From the NCBI RefSeq assembly GCF_945859685.1, contig NC_079149.1:99040863-99104862 (forward strand): a stretch of 64,000 nucleotides of DNA, given 5' to 3'. The first letter of the stretch is position 1. Each line of letters begins with the position of its first letter. Below the pieces are notes generated by a model. It did no database searches. It saw nothing but the letters and a program-made list of their open reading frames with translations, and was not told the origin of the DNA. The translations under genes and the position numbers were made by a program. Origin of the DNA: Eupeodes corollae. Lineage: Eukaryota > Arthropoda > Insecta > Diptera > Syrphidae. Positions 12,050-23,199 of this stretch are shown here, piece by piece.

Positions 12050-12975
12050 AAAAAGAGTCTGGGATGCGACCCACACTTCCCATCCCGTGTGTCCATTTGT
12101 CTTGCTTAAAAGTTTGTCTATATGTGCTCGTATCAATTTTTACCAAATTTGCGTACTATTTTTTGTAGATTTTATTTTTTATAAAAAAACGGACTGTTGG
12201 ATTTTTATATAAAAATGACTGAATATTGAAAACAATATTTTCTGTAAAATAAAATAAGTTTGAAGCCAACATTTTTAATTTTTGAAAAGCTATTTGAGCC
12301 GAAAGTAAATTTTTACCAAGTTTTAGTATTGTTTTTTTAGAGTTTTTTTTTTTGTAAAAAAACTGTCAATTCGAATTTTTTAAAAATTTTACCAAATGTT
12401 GAAAATAAGATAAATGTTGTTATAAGATAAAATTAGTTTGTAGCCAATATTTCAAATTTTTGAAAAGATATTTTTGTCGAAAATCAATTTTTACCAACTT
12501 TTATACATTTTTTTTAGGTTTTTATTTTTTGTAAGAAAAACTGTCAATTCGATTTTTCTCAAAATTTTTCTGAATGTTGAAAACATTAATTACAAGCTAT
12601 TATCTCAAAGTTTTGAAAAGATATTTGAGTCGAAAATCATTTTTTACCAACTTTTGTTAATTTTTTTTTCGGTTTTTATTTTTTTGTAAAAAAACTGTCA
12701 ATTCGATTTTTTTTGAAACTTTAACTGAATATTGACAACAAGATTTTTTGAAAGATAAAAGTAAATTAAAGCCAATATCTCGTTTTGAAAAGATATTTGA
12801 GTCGAAAATTAATTTTTACCAATTTTATACATTTTTTTTAGGTTTTTTTATTAAAAAAAAAACTGTCAATTCGATTTTGGAGAATGTCGAAAACAATATT
12901 CTTTATAAGATAAAATATTCTCGAAGCCTTAATTTCAAGTTTTTGAAATCGATATTAAATTTTTACGAACTATGA
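12050..12975. repeat. Satellite array 2: same T-rich family with same leader
   Basis: The leader (about 12055-12115: TTCCCATCCCGTGTGTCC and TCTTGCTTAAAAGTTTG) matches the start of array 1. About five satellite units follow, marked by GAAAAG-TATTTGAG variants at about 12289, 12461, 12616 and 12787; spacing is 155-172 bp, so units are more deleted than in array 1. The array ends abruptly at about 12975 and runs into the GTTGATA minisatellite. Confidence 0.88.
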
Positions 12976-12982
12976 ATTCGCT

Positions 12983-13620
12983 ATTGATAAGATAGTTAAT
13001 CGCGCGCCACCGTTGATAAGATAGTTAAGAGCCGTTGATGAGTCATTAACAACTCGATTAGGAGCTGTTGAAAAGCCGATAGAAAGCCGTTGATAGGTAA
13101 AAAAGTTTAACAGCTGTTGATAAGATAGCTAAGCCCCGCCACCGTTGATAAGTCGGTAAGGAACTGTCGATAAGCCGGTTAGAAGCCATTGATAATCTGG
13201 TTAAGAGTAATTGATAATCTGGTTACAAGTCTTAGATAAGCCAGTTTTCAAACATTTATAAGCTGGTTAAGAGCCGTTGATAAGATGGTTACAAGCTAAA
13301 GATAATCCAGCAACCACACGTTGATAAGCTGGTTAAGAGCTGTTAAGGGTCATTGATAGGACGGTTAAGAGCCGTTGATAAGCCGATAGAAAGCCGTTGA
13401 TAGGTAAAAAAGTTTAACAGCTGTTGATAAGATAGCTAAGCCCCGCCGCCGTTGATAAGTCGGTAAGGAACCGTCGATAAGCCGGTTAGAAGCCATTGAT
13501 AATCTGGTTAAGAGTAATTGATAAGCTGGTTACAAGTCTTAGATAAGCCAGTTATCAGACATTTATAAGCTGGTTAAGAGCCGTTGATAAGCCGGTTAAG
13601 AGCTGTTGATAACCCTGTTA
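12983..13620. repeat. GTTGATAAG minisatellite with about 307-bp higher-order repeat
   Basis: Short units of roughly 20-24 bp built on GTTGATAAGCYGGTTAAGAGC are arranged head to tail with many variants. On top of this, a block starting GATAGAAAGCCGTTGATAGG recurs at about 13081 and 13388, a 307-bp spacing, with long near-identity (AAAAAAGTTTAACAGCTG, then AGCCCCGCC, then GATAAGTCGGTAAGGAA). This indicates a recent segmental duplication inside the array. A related array is at 51.95-52.16 kb. Confidence 0.9.
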
Positions 13621-14149
13621 AAATCTTTAAGTAAACATTGCCAGCCAGGAACACCCAACCTAGACTACCCAACCAGAGAGGAAGAGCCTTAAAGAACCGC
13701 GCTTTTAACAAGTTAGCAGACTATCGATGCCGAATTAGGGAGATAAATATACTTGAATATTATTTAAAGTTTTGGCAAATTAAATTTGAAATCAAAGTCA
13801 TCAAAGTCTTTAGTTACATTTTTGGATCCAAAGAGTCTTAAACTGGAAGAAAACAAGCCTCTGCGAATTTCAATGATATGTTAACAAAAGCTTCGAGGAT
13901 TTTAAACCAAAAATTTACCATTTTTCTGATAAAACTGACGTAGATTTCAATATTTAATTTGTAAGCTGATTTGATCCAGCAGACCTTTGAATCGTTAAAA
14001 AATCCAGAAACAAACGAAGTTACTGTAGGGTCCTAATGAAAATCCGCTTAAAAAAGTTCTGGAAAGGAGTAGAGTTTTTAAGCAGTTTCATATACTTCTG
14101 ATCACATTGATCAATTGAGAGAACAAGAAAATAATTCTGAAGAAAAAAA
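13621..14149. other. Flank between minisatellite and mariner, no gene
   Basis: The frame at 13638-13841 begins in the last minisatellite unit and has no recognisable domain. The rest is unique AT-rich DNA, with GTCCTAATGAAAATCCGC near 14030. The mariner's far terminal repeat is not found here, so the element appears truncated. Confidence 0.45.
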
Positions 14150-14938
14150 GATCATTGACCGAAGTTTATCAATCGTCGCTGGCGTGTAGGCAAAAACCAT
14201 AGACTTTACGTAGCTCCACAGGAAATAGTCTAACGGCGTTAAATCGCACGACTGCAGCCGCGGCGGCCAAGCGACTGAACCATTTCGTGAGATAACACGT
14301 TCTCCAAACTCGGTTTCCAATAAATTGATTGTGACATTCACTGTGTGGATTGTGGTGCCGTCCTGTTGGAACCACATGTTCTTCAAGTCCATGACATCCA
14401 AATGGGGCCAAAAATATTCGGTTTAAAGGTATTGCGATCCCTATTCACAGTAACGTGCTGGTCTTGATCAACCCGGAAGAAGTACGGTCCATAAACCACA
14501 CCAAACCGCAATTTTTTCGGGATGCAATAATAACTCATGGAATGTGGATTGCTGATTGAACAATACCTCAAGATCTTTTCGCAAAATTGACGATCGAGAA
14601 CGACGTGTGAGAGACATATTTGTGCTTTCTGCAACTGAAGCCTCAGCGGCAGCAATATTTTCGATACTACTGTGTCTCACTGGCACAGGAAAATTTTGTA
14701 CTCTGACTGTGGATTATGACGACCATTATACGGACGTAGCGCTCTTAACGTTGATGCCAGTAACTCCGAAATTCGGTATTTAATTTTAATAATTTTGACT
14801 CGTTATTGGCTCGTTTATCTTTACATCTCATGATGCAAATTTTACTGAAATGTCAAAAGAGCTGCAAGAAATATGGCGTCGTTTGCTGTCCCTGTCCCTG
14901 TCGTTCTACTTTTGTAGCGTCCCTGTTGAAAAGCCCTG
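14150..14938 (-). pseudogene. DD41D (rosa-type) mariner transposon, deleted copy
   Basis: The 5' terminal repeat is intact at the right edge: on the minus strand the element starts CAGGGCTTTTCAACAGGGAC next to a TA dinucleotide (14939-14940), matching the 43.3-kb copy. The coding remnant includes the catalytic block WFQQDG, the block WPPRLQSCDLTPLDYFLW, and an HPEKIAVWCGL-like block. Counting from the D of QQDG to the D of PLDYF gives 43 intervening residues here, because of an extra LQ relative to the 41 of the 43-kb copy. Internal deletion and frameshifts remove the first catalytic Asp region, and the 3' end is truncated. It is unable to encode an active enzyme. Confidence 0.9.
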
Positions 14939-14940
14939 TA

Positions 14941-17079
14941 GAACTATTGGCATCAAATACTTAGTTTTCCAATGATGTAAACATTCTGTAAGGTGAACAA
15001 TAGTACCATGTTTAAAGCAAGAGGCTATACAGAAGATAGAATCAAGGAAGAAATCACGCAAATTTAACATCTTCGAGGCAATTCAAAAAGAGAGAAAAAA
15101 AGACTTCAAGGTTAAGGCTCCTCCAAGCACCTGTTATTAATAGGAATACTTAAAAGTTAAAGCTTTTCCATGAAGCCGTAGCACTGATTACAGCACTACA
15201 TTTGGAACTTATTCATTTGCTTTATCAAGACCAAATATTAACAAAGCAGCCAACACAAAACCAAAAGAAACACAACTTGAAATGTCATCAGTCATAAATA
15301 ATAATTATTCCCACACTATTTTCGTCCTCATTCATTTATCCTAAAGTGAAAGGCACTTGGTTAAAAATATCACATTATTTTTCGTATATAAAATAAGGTG
15401 CTGAAAAAGGTTCTTTTTATATTCTTCATCAGACTTTGTCAAAGTTCATCTCATTGCAGTCATCGTCATCATTATTATTATTATATTACCATCGGGTCGT
15501 TTTGATCTAAAGTGAAGAAATTAATGTCACGTTTTTCCAAGACAAAATTCTTCATTGTTGAACACTCACACGTAGCGTAGGTTTCGTCACGTTTCCGACC
15601 AACATTTGGCACTGCCACAGTCTCCCTCGAAAAATCTATGATAACAATAGCGCATTAGTTTGACTATATGGTTAGGTTAGGTTACCTACCTCTAACAACC
15701 ATCACCTAGCATCTCACCTTATATGATGCATTCTCTCACTCTCCTGTGCCACACGGAACTACTTGCTTGCAACAAACTCTATCAAAGAACACTCTCATAC
15801 TTTTTAAACCTAAAATTTATTGTCTTTCCAATCACAGCGGATCGGGCTCGGGATATGTTGGAGGCGGAGTATCCTATATAAAGTTAATGTTATGTTGGTG
15901 GCTTGAGCTTGATGGTGTTCAGGAGGCTTTTGGTGATATCGTCGAGTGGCGTCGTGAACAAAAATTTTAGCAAAGTTGCGCGAAATATAAATGTGGAAAC
16001 GATGATGTCGAGATGCAGGTACTTCTATTTGTTGTATCAAGTTTTTCTTTTCTAGTTTATTTTTTCCTTGCAACAACTGCGCGCTAAAGAGTCTTTCGAT
16101 TTTTGTTAGACGTGTGTCTGGCTTCAAAAGTTCGGGTACCTCTATTTATAGATACCTATAAGACTTCTTGGCACCTGGTGATGGTGGCACTGGTAATGGC
16201 ACTGGCATGGCGCGGCTTCAAAATGACTTAGCTATTGTGTTGCAGATCTGCAATCTGATGGTATTTTTCTTTCTTTTTTTTTTGTTGTCTGTGTTTCTTA
16301 TGTATCTAAAATATTTCGGAACGTGCAACGTTAATCATGTGGAAAATAAGCAGAAAATACTAAAAAGAGAGGTAGGTACCTAATATAAGAGGGTGTACAT
16401 TAGTTTTCCCATTGAAAATCCTAACTGCAACTGCAAAGAAATAAAACGGCACGAACACGGCAGCAGCATCCACGACAACGACGATATAACAAGGCTTTAT
16501 TTCTTGAACAATGCAGGTGAACCAAACGATTATTATAAAAAGTTGATATAAAGGATTATTGAAACTGCATCAGAATTGTGATTGTTAGTGGAGTTTGCAA
16601 AATTTCATATTTTGATTGATCATACCGCATTTTATTGCAAAAAGAAGGAAGCTTATGCTGAGAAACTATGAGTTTTCTTTGTGTTAGCGGAAATCAGAAA
16701 AGATTAATTCTTTGAAGAGAAATCGCATTTTAATCTTTTATGAATTTAATTGTTAATTTTTTACTTTAGCTTAACAAGATTGCATTTGCAACCAATTGGA
16801 CCTTTTTAATACTCATTTTCGAGTAAAACGGAAGCTACTGATCAGAGCTGATCAGTGAGATTTCTAATATTAAGATTTTGTGTTCATCTTGAATGGGTTA
16901 AACACCTAATCTGTAAAAGTGAAGACATCACATAGTTTTTGCTGCGAAATACAATAATCAAAAACAGCTGGGGTTTGTTTTCTAGTAAAAGTTATCGTCT
17001 GATATTTTGGAAGGGTTAAGAGAACGGCTATTTTTTAACACCAATATTTGTAACTATGTATGTATATGAATATCAGCAT
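14941..17079. other. Largely unique DNA, no gene recognised
   Basis: No coding match is seen. About 15.3-16.5 kb is GC-richer with simple-sequence patches: (ATT)n at about 15470-15487, GGTTAGGTTAGGTT at about 15668-15685 and GGCACTGG/GGCACTGGTAATGGCAC near 16190. Open frames on both strands at 15746-16127 overlap and match nothing I recognise. TTATATTAACAAGG-type polyadenylation or promoter signals cannot be singled out. Intronic or regulatory DNA is plausible. Confidence 0.45.
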
Positions 17080-17275
17080 GTAGAAGTATACGATCTTGGG
17101 TGGACTTCATTACTTTGAAAGTCTTCATGTCATTAGCAAAAATGAGAATCTCACTTGATTGAGTGCAGGACAAGATTAACAGCAAAGGACCAAGTCGGCT
17201 TCCCTGTGGAACACCAGATTGAGTAACAGAAGGTTTTAAAAAAGTTAAAGTATACACAGTCGACTTCATAACCTT
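17080..17275 (-). pseudogene. LINE reverse-transcriptase fragment (jockey/CR1-like)
   Basis: The minus strand reads without a stop through SGVPQGSRLGPLLLILS and then SSEILIFANDMKTFK. The first is the turn motif before the RT palm. The second is the catalytic box, expected as YADD or FADD but here FAND, with the second Asp of the spacing shortened relative to an intact element (about 15 residues between motifs rather than the usual longer stretch). The changed catalytic box and small size make it a dead 5'- and 3'-truncated relic. It is a different lineage from LINE-A, whose equivalent is KKGFRQGDALSCDFF. Confidence 0.72.
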
Positions 17276-18234
17276 GCTCTAAAGCATTTCCACATTTGTT
17301 TGAGAATGTGAGAAGACTTTAAGGTGTTGATCTCACGACCACGTGTTGCTTATCTTCCCACATAAGATTTTTACTAAAAAACTCTACATAATACTCTCAT
17401 AAAGAACGTGCTCAAAAAGTTTAGGATTGAAAGAAATTTGTGCAATGGGATATGGTTGTAACAAATGACTTTTTTATATATACTCTAAAATGTTTATGTT
17501 TTTACGGAACTATTTCCGAAAAATCAGAACGATAATGTTTTTTTTGTCATGGCTTCTGTCACGTTTAGTGGTTCTTTATTAACAGCAAGTATTTTGACAG
17601 CTAAGCAAGAGACATTTTTTTAAATTTTGACATATAGAAACTTTATTGCAAGTATTGCTTTCGTAAGAAATTTCCAATTCGAGATTTTAATCAAACATGA
17701 AATTAAGGTGTTAAAGAAGTCTAAAGAAGCTCCGACGGTTCCGTCTATCTGTCTGTCAATTGACTTTGCTATTAAAGCTTAAACCATTGGGTCGATTTCT
17801 TCTTTTTTAAAGGCCAAATATAACAAAAATTCCAATACTTTTAATTTTGTCAAAAACTAAAAATTCGGATGTTCAAAACTAAGGATTTATTTTACTGAAA
17901 TTTTCCTTTAAATGTGCGGTCTTGAGTTGCATTTTATCCATATAAAAAATTCTGGTATTCTAATAGGGACTTGACCACTTTGAATTTAATTTATGAACGC
18001 ACCCTTTCAATAATCATCAAACTGTCACTATCAATTAATTCAGTAAAATGACATTTTCATCATATTTAAGTGAAGAAACGAGTATTCTTTAAAATTATCA
18101 AAATTTTCTACGGAAATTTAGAGTCTGTGACTTCATTTTTAAAAGATTTAACTGCCGTTTCCTGCCGTGATTGTCAACCTTGTAGACAAGTAGGTACAGT
18201 GCAAAAGTTTGAGCCTACATGAGCCGAAATATCG
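17276..18234. other. AT-rich DNA, no gene recognised
   Basis: No coding or repeat match is recognised. TTTGACAGC occurs at about 17592. A short pyrimidine/purine-rich patch (GTTCCGTCTATCTGTCTGTC, near 17735) is present. Confidence 0.45.
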
Positions 18235-19500
18235 ATGCTGTTTACTTACTTACTTAAGGTGGCGCTACAGTCCGGGTGGACCTGGGCCTCAACCAACATG
18301 CGTTTCCAGGCAGCTCGGTCCCTAGCTAGCTGTCTTCAGTTTCGCACGCCAAGTTGGTTGAGGTCTTCTCCCACCTGGGTGTGCCACCTGAGTCGCGGTC
18401 TTCCTCTACTGCACCGTCCCTCGGGATTGGATTCGAAGACCTTCCGGGCTAAAGCGTTGATGTCCATTCGCTCTACATGACTTAGCCATCCAAGCCGTTG
18501 GACTTTAATTCTGCTAACTAGGTCGGTGCCGCTATACAACCCGTACAGTTCATCGTTAAATCTTCTCCTCTATTCTATATCTATGCGTACGGGACCGAAA
18601 ATCACCCGAAGAATTTTTCTCTCGAAGCATCCTAAGACGCTCTCATCTTTCTTTGACAGGGTCCAGGCCTCAGTGCCATAAATAAGAATCGGGATGATGA
18701 GTGTCTTATAGATGGTGATTTTAGATACTTCTCAATTGCCTTCTAAATCCAAAGAAGCAGCGATTTGCAAGAGTTGTTCTTCGTTAGATTTCAGCGCTAG
18801 TGTCGTTGTCTCTGCCTTGGTAGACAAAGTCCTTAACTACCTCCAAGTTATAGCCGTCCACAGTGACGTTTTGTCCAAGACGTCGTTGTTCAGTGTCCTT
18901 TTTTGATGACAGCATAAACTTGGTCTTGCTCTCATTGACCCCTAAACCCATCTTCTTCACTCCCCTCGCAATGCTCAAAAACGCTCCACTGACATCACGC
19001 TTTGATCTTCCAATTATGTCAATACCATCTGCTTATCCGGGTAATTCGATGGACCTTTGAAAGATGTGCATCTATTATAGATGGTTGAGTTTTGCACAAT
19101 TCTTTCCAGAACGATGTTGAAGAAATCACATGACAGTGCATCGCCTTGTCTAAAACCTTTTTTGACATCAAATGCATCGGTGAGATCTTTTCCGACCTTG
19201 ATAGAGCAGCGTGCATTCTCCATCGTCATTCTGCACAAACGGATAAGTTCGACGGGGATGCTAAAAGTAGACATTGCTCTGTAGAGCTCTTCACTATGGA
19301 TGCTGTTATACGCGGCTTTAAAATCGATAAAGAGGTGGTGGATATCGATTTGAAGTTCCTGGGTTTTTTCCAAGATCTTCCGTAGTGTGAATATTTGGTC
19401 GATAGTGGACTTTCCTGGTCTAAAGCCACACTGATAAGGACCAATCAGGTTGTTGACGAACGGCTTCAGATGTTCACATAATATGGCAGAGAAGATCTTT
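18235..19500 (-). pseudogene. LINE-A copy: RT and C-terminal domain, 5' truncated
   Basis: The minus strand encodes, in order: an RT block (19014-19511; GFRPGKSTIDQIFTLRKIL, then HHLFIDFKAAYNSIH, then KKGFRQGDALSCDFFNIVL), a degraded catalytic box in the next frame (ADGIDIIG, so the YADD second Asp is now Gly), a block KTKFMLSSKKDTEQRRLGQN, and a C-terminal domain (18336-18539; RLGWLSHVERMD and RGRPRLRW). A TGG-to-TGA change ends that domain. The 3' end is CGGACTGTAGCGCCACCTTA followed by a (TAAG)n tail. The 5' side breaks at about 19500 against repeat R1. The clade (RTE-like or relative) is tentative. Confidence 0.9.
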
Positions 19501-19820
19501 TCCATGTGCATTCAAGAGAACACAAGCGTCCACAGGTTTTTCTCAAAAACCACCTCTGTCTATTAACTCCTACTCTCACCTCCCCGCGGTGAACATCGGG
19601 TGCCTAGTACCTTAACTGGAGATTGGGTTCTAACCTCAGTGGAAAGTTGTTGGGGCAGCAAACGAGAGAGGGGAGGAGGTGTTTCCACTAAGGTACCTCT
19701 CTTTATCCAGTCGGCACGGACGAATTCTCGAGATGAAATCAACGGTGGCGTCTACAGTTCTAGAAAGGTTGAAATACTTATTGAACCTTCTTCGACATAT
19801 TCGGAGCCCACGCCTGTGAA
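19501..19820 (+). repeat. Dispersed repeat R1, copy 1
   Basis: Shares about 320 bp with the reversed copy at 34.61-34.94 kb: CATGTGCATTCAAGAG at the start, ACAAGCGTCCACAGGTTTTT, CTCACCTCCCCG, GGTGCCTAGTACC, GGAAAGTTGTTGG, and TTCGGAGCCCA at the end. In the 34-kb copy R1 lies directly downstream of a LINE C-terminal domain on the same strand, so R1 may be that LINE's 3' untranslated region. Here it sits alone next to the broken end of LINE-A. The frame at 19600-19890 is not a recognised protein. Confidence 0.8.
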
Positions 19821-20207
19821 AAGGTTCAATATAGACATTGTCATGCAAAAAAAAATAACAGCAAAGCACATACCAAATGTCAAATTTTAAAGTGAAAGGT
19901 GAACAAAGAACACAAAATAGTTGTGTTGCAAAAGTGATTTTGACAGATGAACTGTAAACAACAAAGTTAAATTCTAACAATAACACTAAGTTTTATGTAC
20001 ACTACAACTATTACAGCTATTTCAGTGGAATTAGAAAAGATTTAGAATTTTAGAATTTAATATGTCAATTTGACACTTGGCATCTTAAATGTTAATAAAC
20101 AATGCAGCACTCAGATTTTAAATGTAATACAACGTTGAACGCAAGCAAGCCTGTATAGATATCATGAAATACAACTGTCAAATTTAATGTCATAAAATAC
20201 ATTATGG
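19821..20207. other. AT-rich spacer, no gene
   Basis: Nothing is recognised apart from TGTCAAATTTTAAAG, TTTTGACAGATG and AACTGTCAAATTT motifs of the window-wide TGACAG pattern. Confidence 0.5.
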
Positions 20208-20482
20208 TAGTACCCTAAGCATGATGGTTAGTGCGTTGGACTTTCACGCTAGAGGTCTTGCGTTCGATCCTTGCCTCTGCCATCTTAAGTTTTTTTACAG
20301 GTACTGTCAAATTCTCCTAGTCAAAGTGTCATGGAAAGTGCTTTTTCAAATCAGCCGTTCAAATTCGGCTTAAAACTGTAGGCCCCCTCCATTCCTGACA
20401 ACATTAATCGCACACAGGAATGGTTGAGAGTTGTAAGCCACTAGGCCAAGGGCCTGTTGCGCCACCTTATTTATATATTTAT
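20208..20482 (+). repeat. tRNA-headed SINE, copy 3 (near full length)
   Basis: Best preserved plus-strand copy. The A-box-like TGGTTAGTGCGTTGGA is at about 20225-20240 and the B box GTTCGATCC at about 20262-20270. The body includes TTCGGCTTAAAACTGTAGGC and AGGAATGGTTGAGAGTTGTA. The 3' end CCTGTTGCGCCACCTTA continues into a TTTATATATTTA tail. Its length of about 270 bp is typical of insect SINEs. The 3' end is homologous to that of LINE-A (18.24 kb), which suggests trans-mobilisation by that LINE. Confidence 0.9.
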
Positions 20483-23199
20483 CAAATATATTTTGACAAC
20501 TGGAGGAATCTGAATCTGCAAAGGTATGTCAAAAAATCTGTCTTAATTCACATTAATACAGATCTGCAGATTTGGTCCTCAACTAAATTAAAATCAATTT
20601 ATTTTGCCCATGGAATACAAAAACTAAAAAAAATTAGGTTTTGACAGATCTAGATCAAAAATAAATTGATTTATTTTGCCCACGGAAAAACCAATTAGAC
20701 ATTTAAAAAAAATCTAATGTAGATTTTGATTTTCTGATTGAAAATGACAGAAGAAGATCGATCTGCCATTTTCTAAAAGCTTTCTGGGTAAATTTATCAA
20801 AGTAAGCTTCAAAGTAATAAGACATTATTATGTCAAATTGAAAAGTATTTATAGCATTTAAAGGACACATGGAAATTTTAAAGTCTTAAGGACAAAATAT
20901 CTATAAGAAAAATTTGCCCTCATCTTCAGAGAAAAAGCAAAACTTATAATCGATAAGTATGTAAATTAATTTTTAAATCATCGTCGTCGTGCAATTTGTT
21001 GGTTTCACAATAATTAGCTTAATGCAATAAGTAGAATTGATTCTTTTTTTTACACTTTAAGGCAGAACGAAAAAAAGTGTCAAACCATAATTAAATGACA
21101 TAATAAATAAATATCATTGAATTCTTTACGAATTATGCAAGAGCATTAAAAAAAAAACAATAATGATTTCAGTTTAAAATCACTTCATACACGACCGAGA
21201 TAATAATAACTGAAACGTAAATGACAATAAAAAAGGACCAACAAATATCCCAGGTACGATTGTACATTCATATCTCCACACGCTACGCAGCGTATAAGTA
21301 CGCACAATGCATTAAATATGGCTCCTTATAATAATACCGCCTCTTTCAGTTCTACCATTCCAATTCGAAATGTCATACTCATATACGATAGGACTCAATA
21401 AAAATAAAAAACGGCACATACCAACATCACGCATTACCATCAGCACCCCACCACACCGCTCACTATACTCACCTCATAAAGTCGAATATTTTAATTTTAT
21501 GCCACGAAAATAAAGTGGAATCGATTGAATGCCACAGATATCGTATTTCCGATTCCGATTCACGTATGAACGCAACTACGACGCGATGAACGTACAACTA
21601 TGCCAGAGCACAGCATTCCCTAAAGCCTCAAGAGTACCATGCATAACACTGGAATACTGGTACACGTTTTATCTGTCAAGTTAAAAACGTTATGAATACA
21701 CTGTTTAAGTTGTGTCACTGCACTGACGTTCATTAAATGCGAGAACTGTCAACCAGTTCTTTGCATCCGAGTATTATATGCACGCAAGCAACACGCACTT
21801 CATTATATTCATGTATATACGTGTGTGGATATAAATAGGAGACGGTATTATCCTTGACATAAAATTAAATGATAATTACTTATGCAGCACGTATATGCAA
21901 CATAATTTTCAGCATTTTAAATGTTGCAACATAGTTTACACGAAGCGACGCGACTTAACGATGGTCGCAGTTGCAGTTATCTCCATTCACATCAATATCA
22001 TCATCATCGTTGTCATCGGTCGGTTGTCATGAAATTTCGAACTCGAAAAGTCATAATATAAAATGACATTCGTTTAAGAACATAAATATAATGCGAATCT
22101 TAATCGGTAAATGTCAGTTTGATGTGACAGCACCAAGTGATGTCTGGTTCGTTATTTTATATTGTCACACTTTGCATCAACACCGATCCAATCCGACTTG
22201 ACACAGCGGCAAAAGGACATTCTTCTTACAAGAGAATTAATGATGAAACTTGGAAGTAAATTATCGGGAAAATTGTCTTGAAAATGATGATGGTTTGGTT
22301 ATTAATTAGGAAGGCACGGAGTCTTGTAGTTTAATGTTGACACTCGTTAAAGTCTCTTTGTTGGACGTTCATTTCGTTCGTTCATTCGTTAGTTAGTTCG
22401 TTGTTTTTGCAGCAAATGCTTGTTGTCGTATCGCTGCTGATGGCAATGTTTACACTTTATATTAATTTTCAATCACCTGTCATAAAATTGCGCACGATGC
22501 AAATTTACAGACTAATTGAAAAATATTGCGCTGTGCTGATGATGATGGTTTGACTTTGATGTTTTCTTCCACAAAAATGTCTATATACATAATAATGCAC
22601 CAATGTATTTACTTTTGAGTTTGTTTTTAAATGATTGGTTGTTAATTAAGAAAATATTGTTGACTTGTTTCTTGTCAAGTTTTTTGCATACTTCTTTACT
22701 TAAGCAATCATTATACAAGTTTGAAGTCTTGGAAGAACTTTACATTTTTCTTCTTTGGTAATTTATTTCATGTCAGAGTGAGAAATAATATGTAAATAAA
22801 TTTGGATTTTTTGACCATTTTTATTTATGAAAAATACAAGTAAATGTAAAATATATGGTAACGAGTTGATAAAATCAATTTTAACAGAAAATGGCGCCCG
22901 GGTAGAAACTTCAAACTTAATATTACATTTACGATTTCTAACAAAAGCTCTTTCAATAGAAACTTTTGGACTTTTAAGGTGGATAGAGAAAATATTGTTT
23001 GAGTAACATCCTCCATTAAATATACGGAGTCACAACCAAAACCAAAAAAACCAAAACAACAAAAAAAACATAACCGCTGTTTGTGCGAGTGTTTAGAAAA
23101 ATCAAAGGCACTTTATTTCGGATCGCTCACAGAACTCGGTTTTGCGGGAGTGCGCAATTTGGAAAATGTGAATTTGCTTCGCAACTTCAGTATGATTGC
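20483..23199. other. Long stretch without genes or clear repeats
   Basis: 20.5-21.2 kb is AT-rich, with TTTTGACAGATCTAGATCAA plus AAAATAAATTGATTTATTTT, a block that reappears at 48.23-48.27 kb. 21.2-22.7 kb looks unique and GC-richer, with balanced ACGC/GCAT words (CGATTCCGATTCACGTATGA, GTTCATTCGTTAGTTAGTTCG) and no open frame worth naming. This is the window's best candidate for conserved cis-regulatory or intronic DNA, but nothing in the sequence alone proves it. The frame at 22825-23016 is not recognised. Confidence 0.45.

Noticed and set aside
12983..13620. Possible CRISPR array (regular short repeats)
   Set aside because: Units are contiguous without unique spacers and this is eukaryotic DNA, so it is a minisatellite.
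20208..20290. Genuine tRNA gene
   Set aside because: A- and B-box-like sequences are present, but the same unit recurs six times fused to a SINE body and no proper acceptor stem closes.
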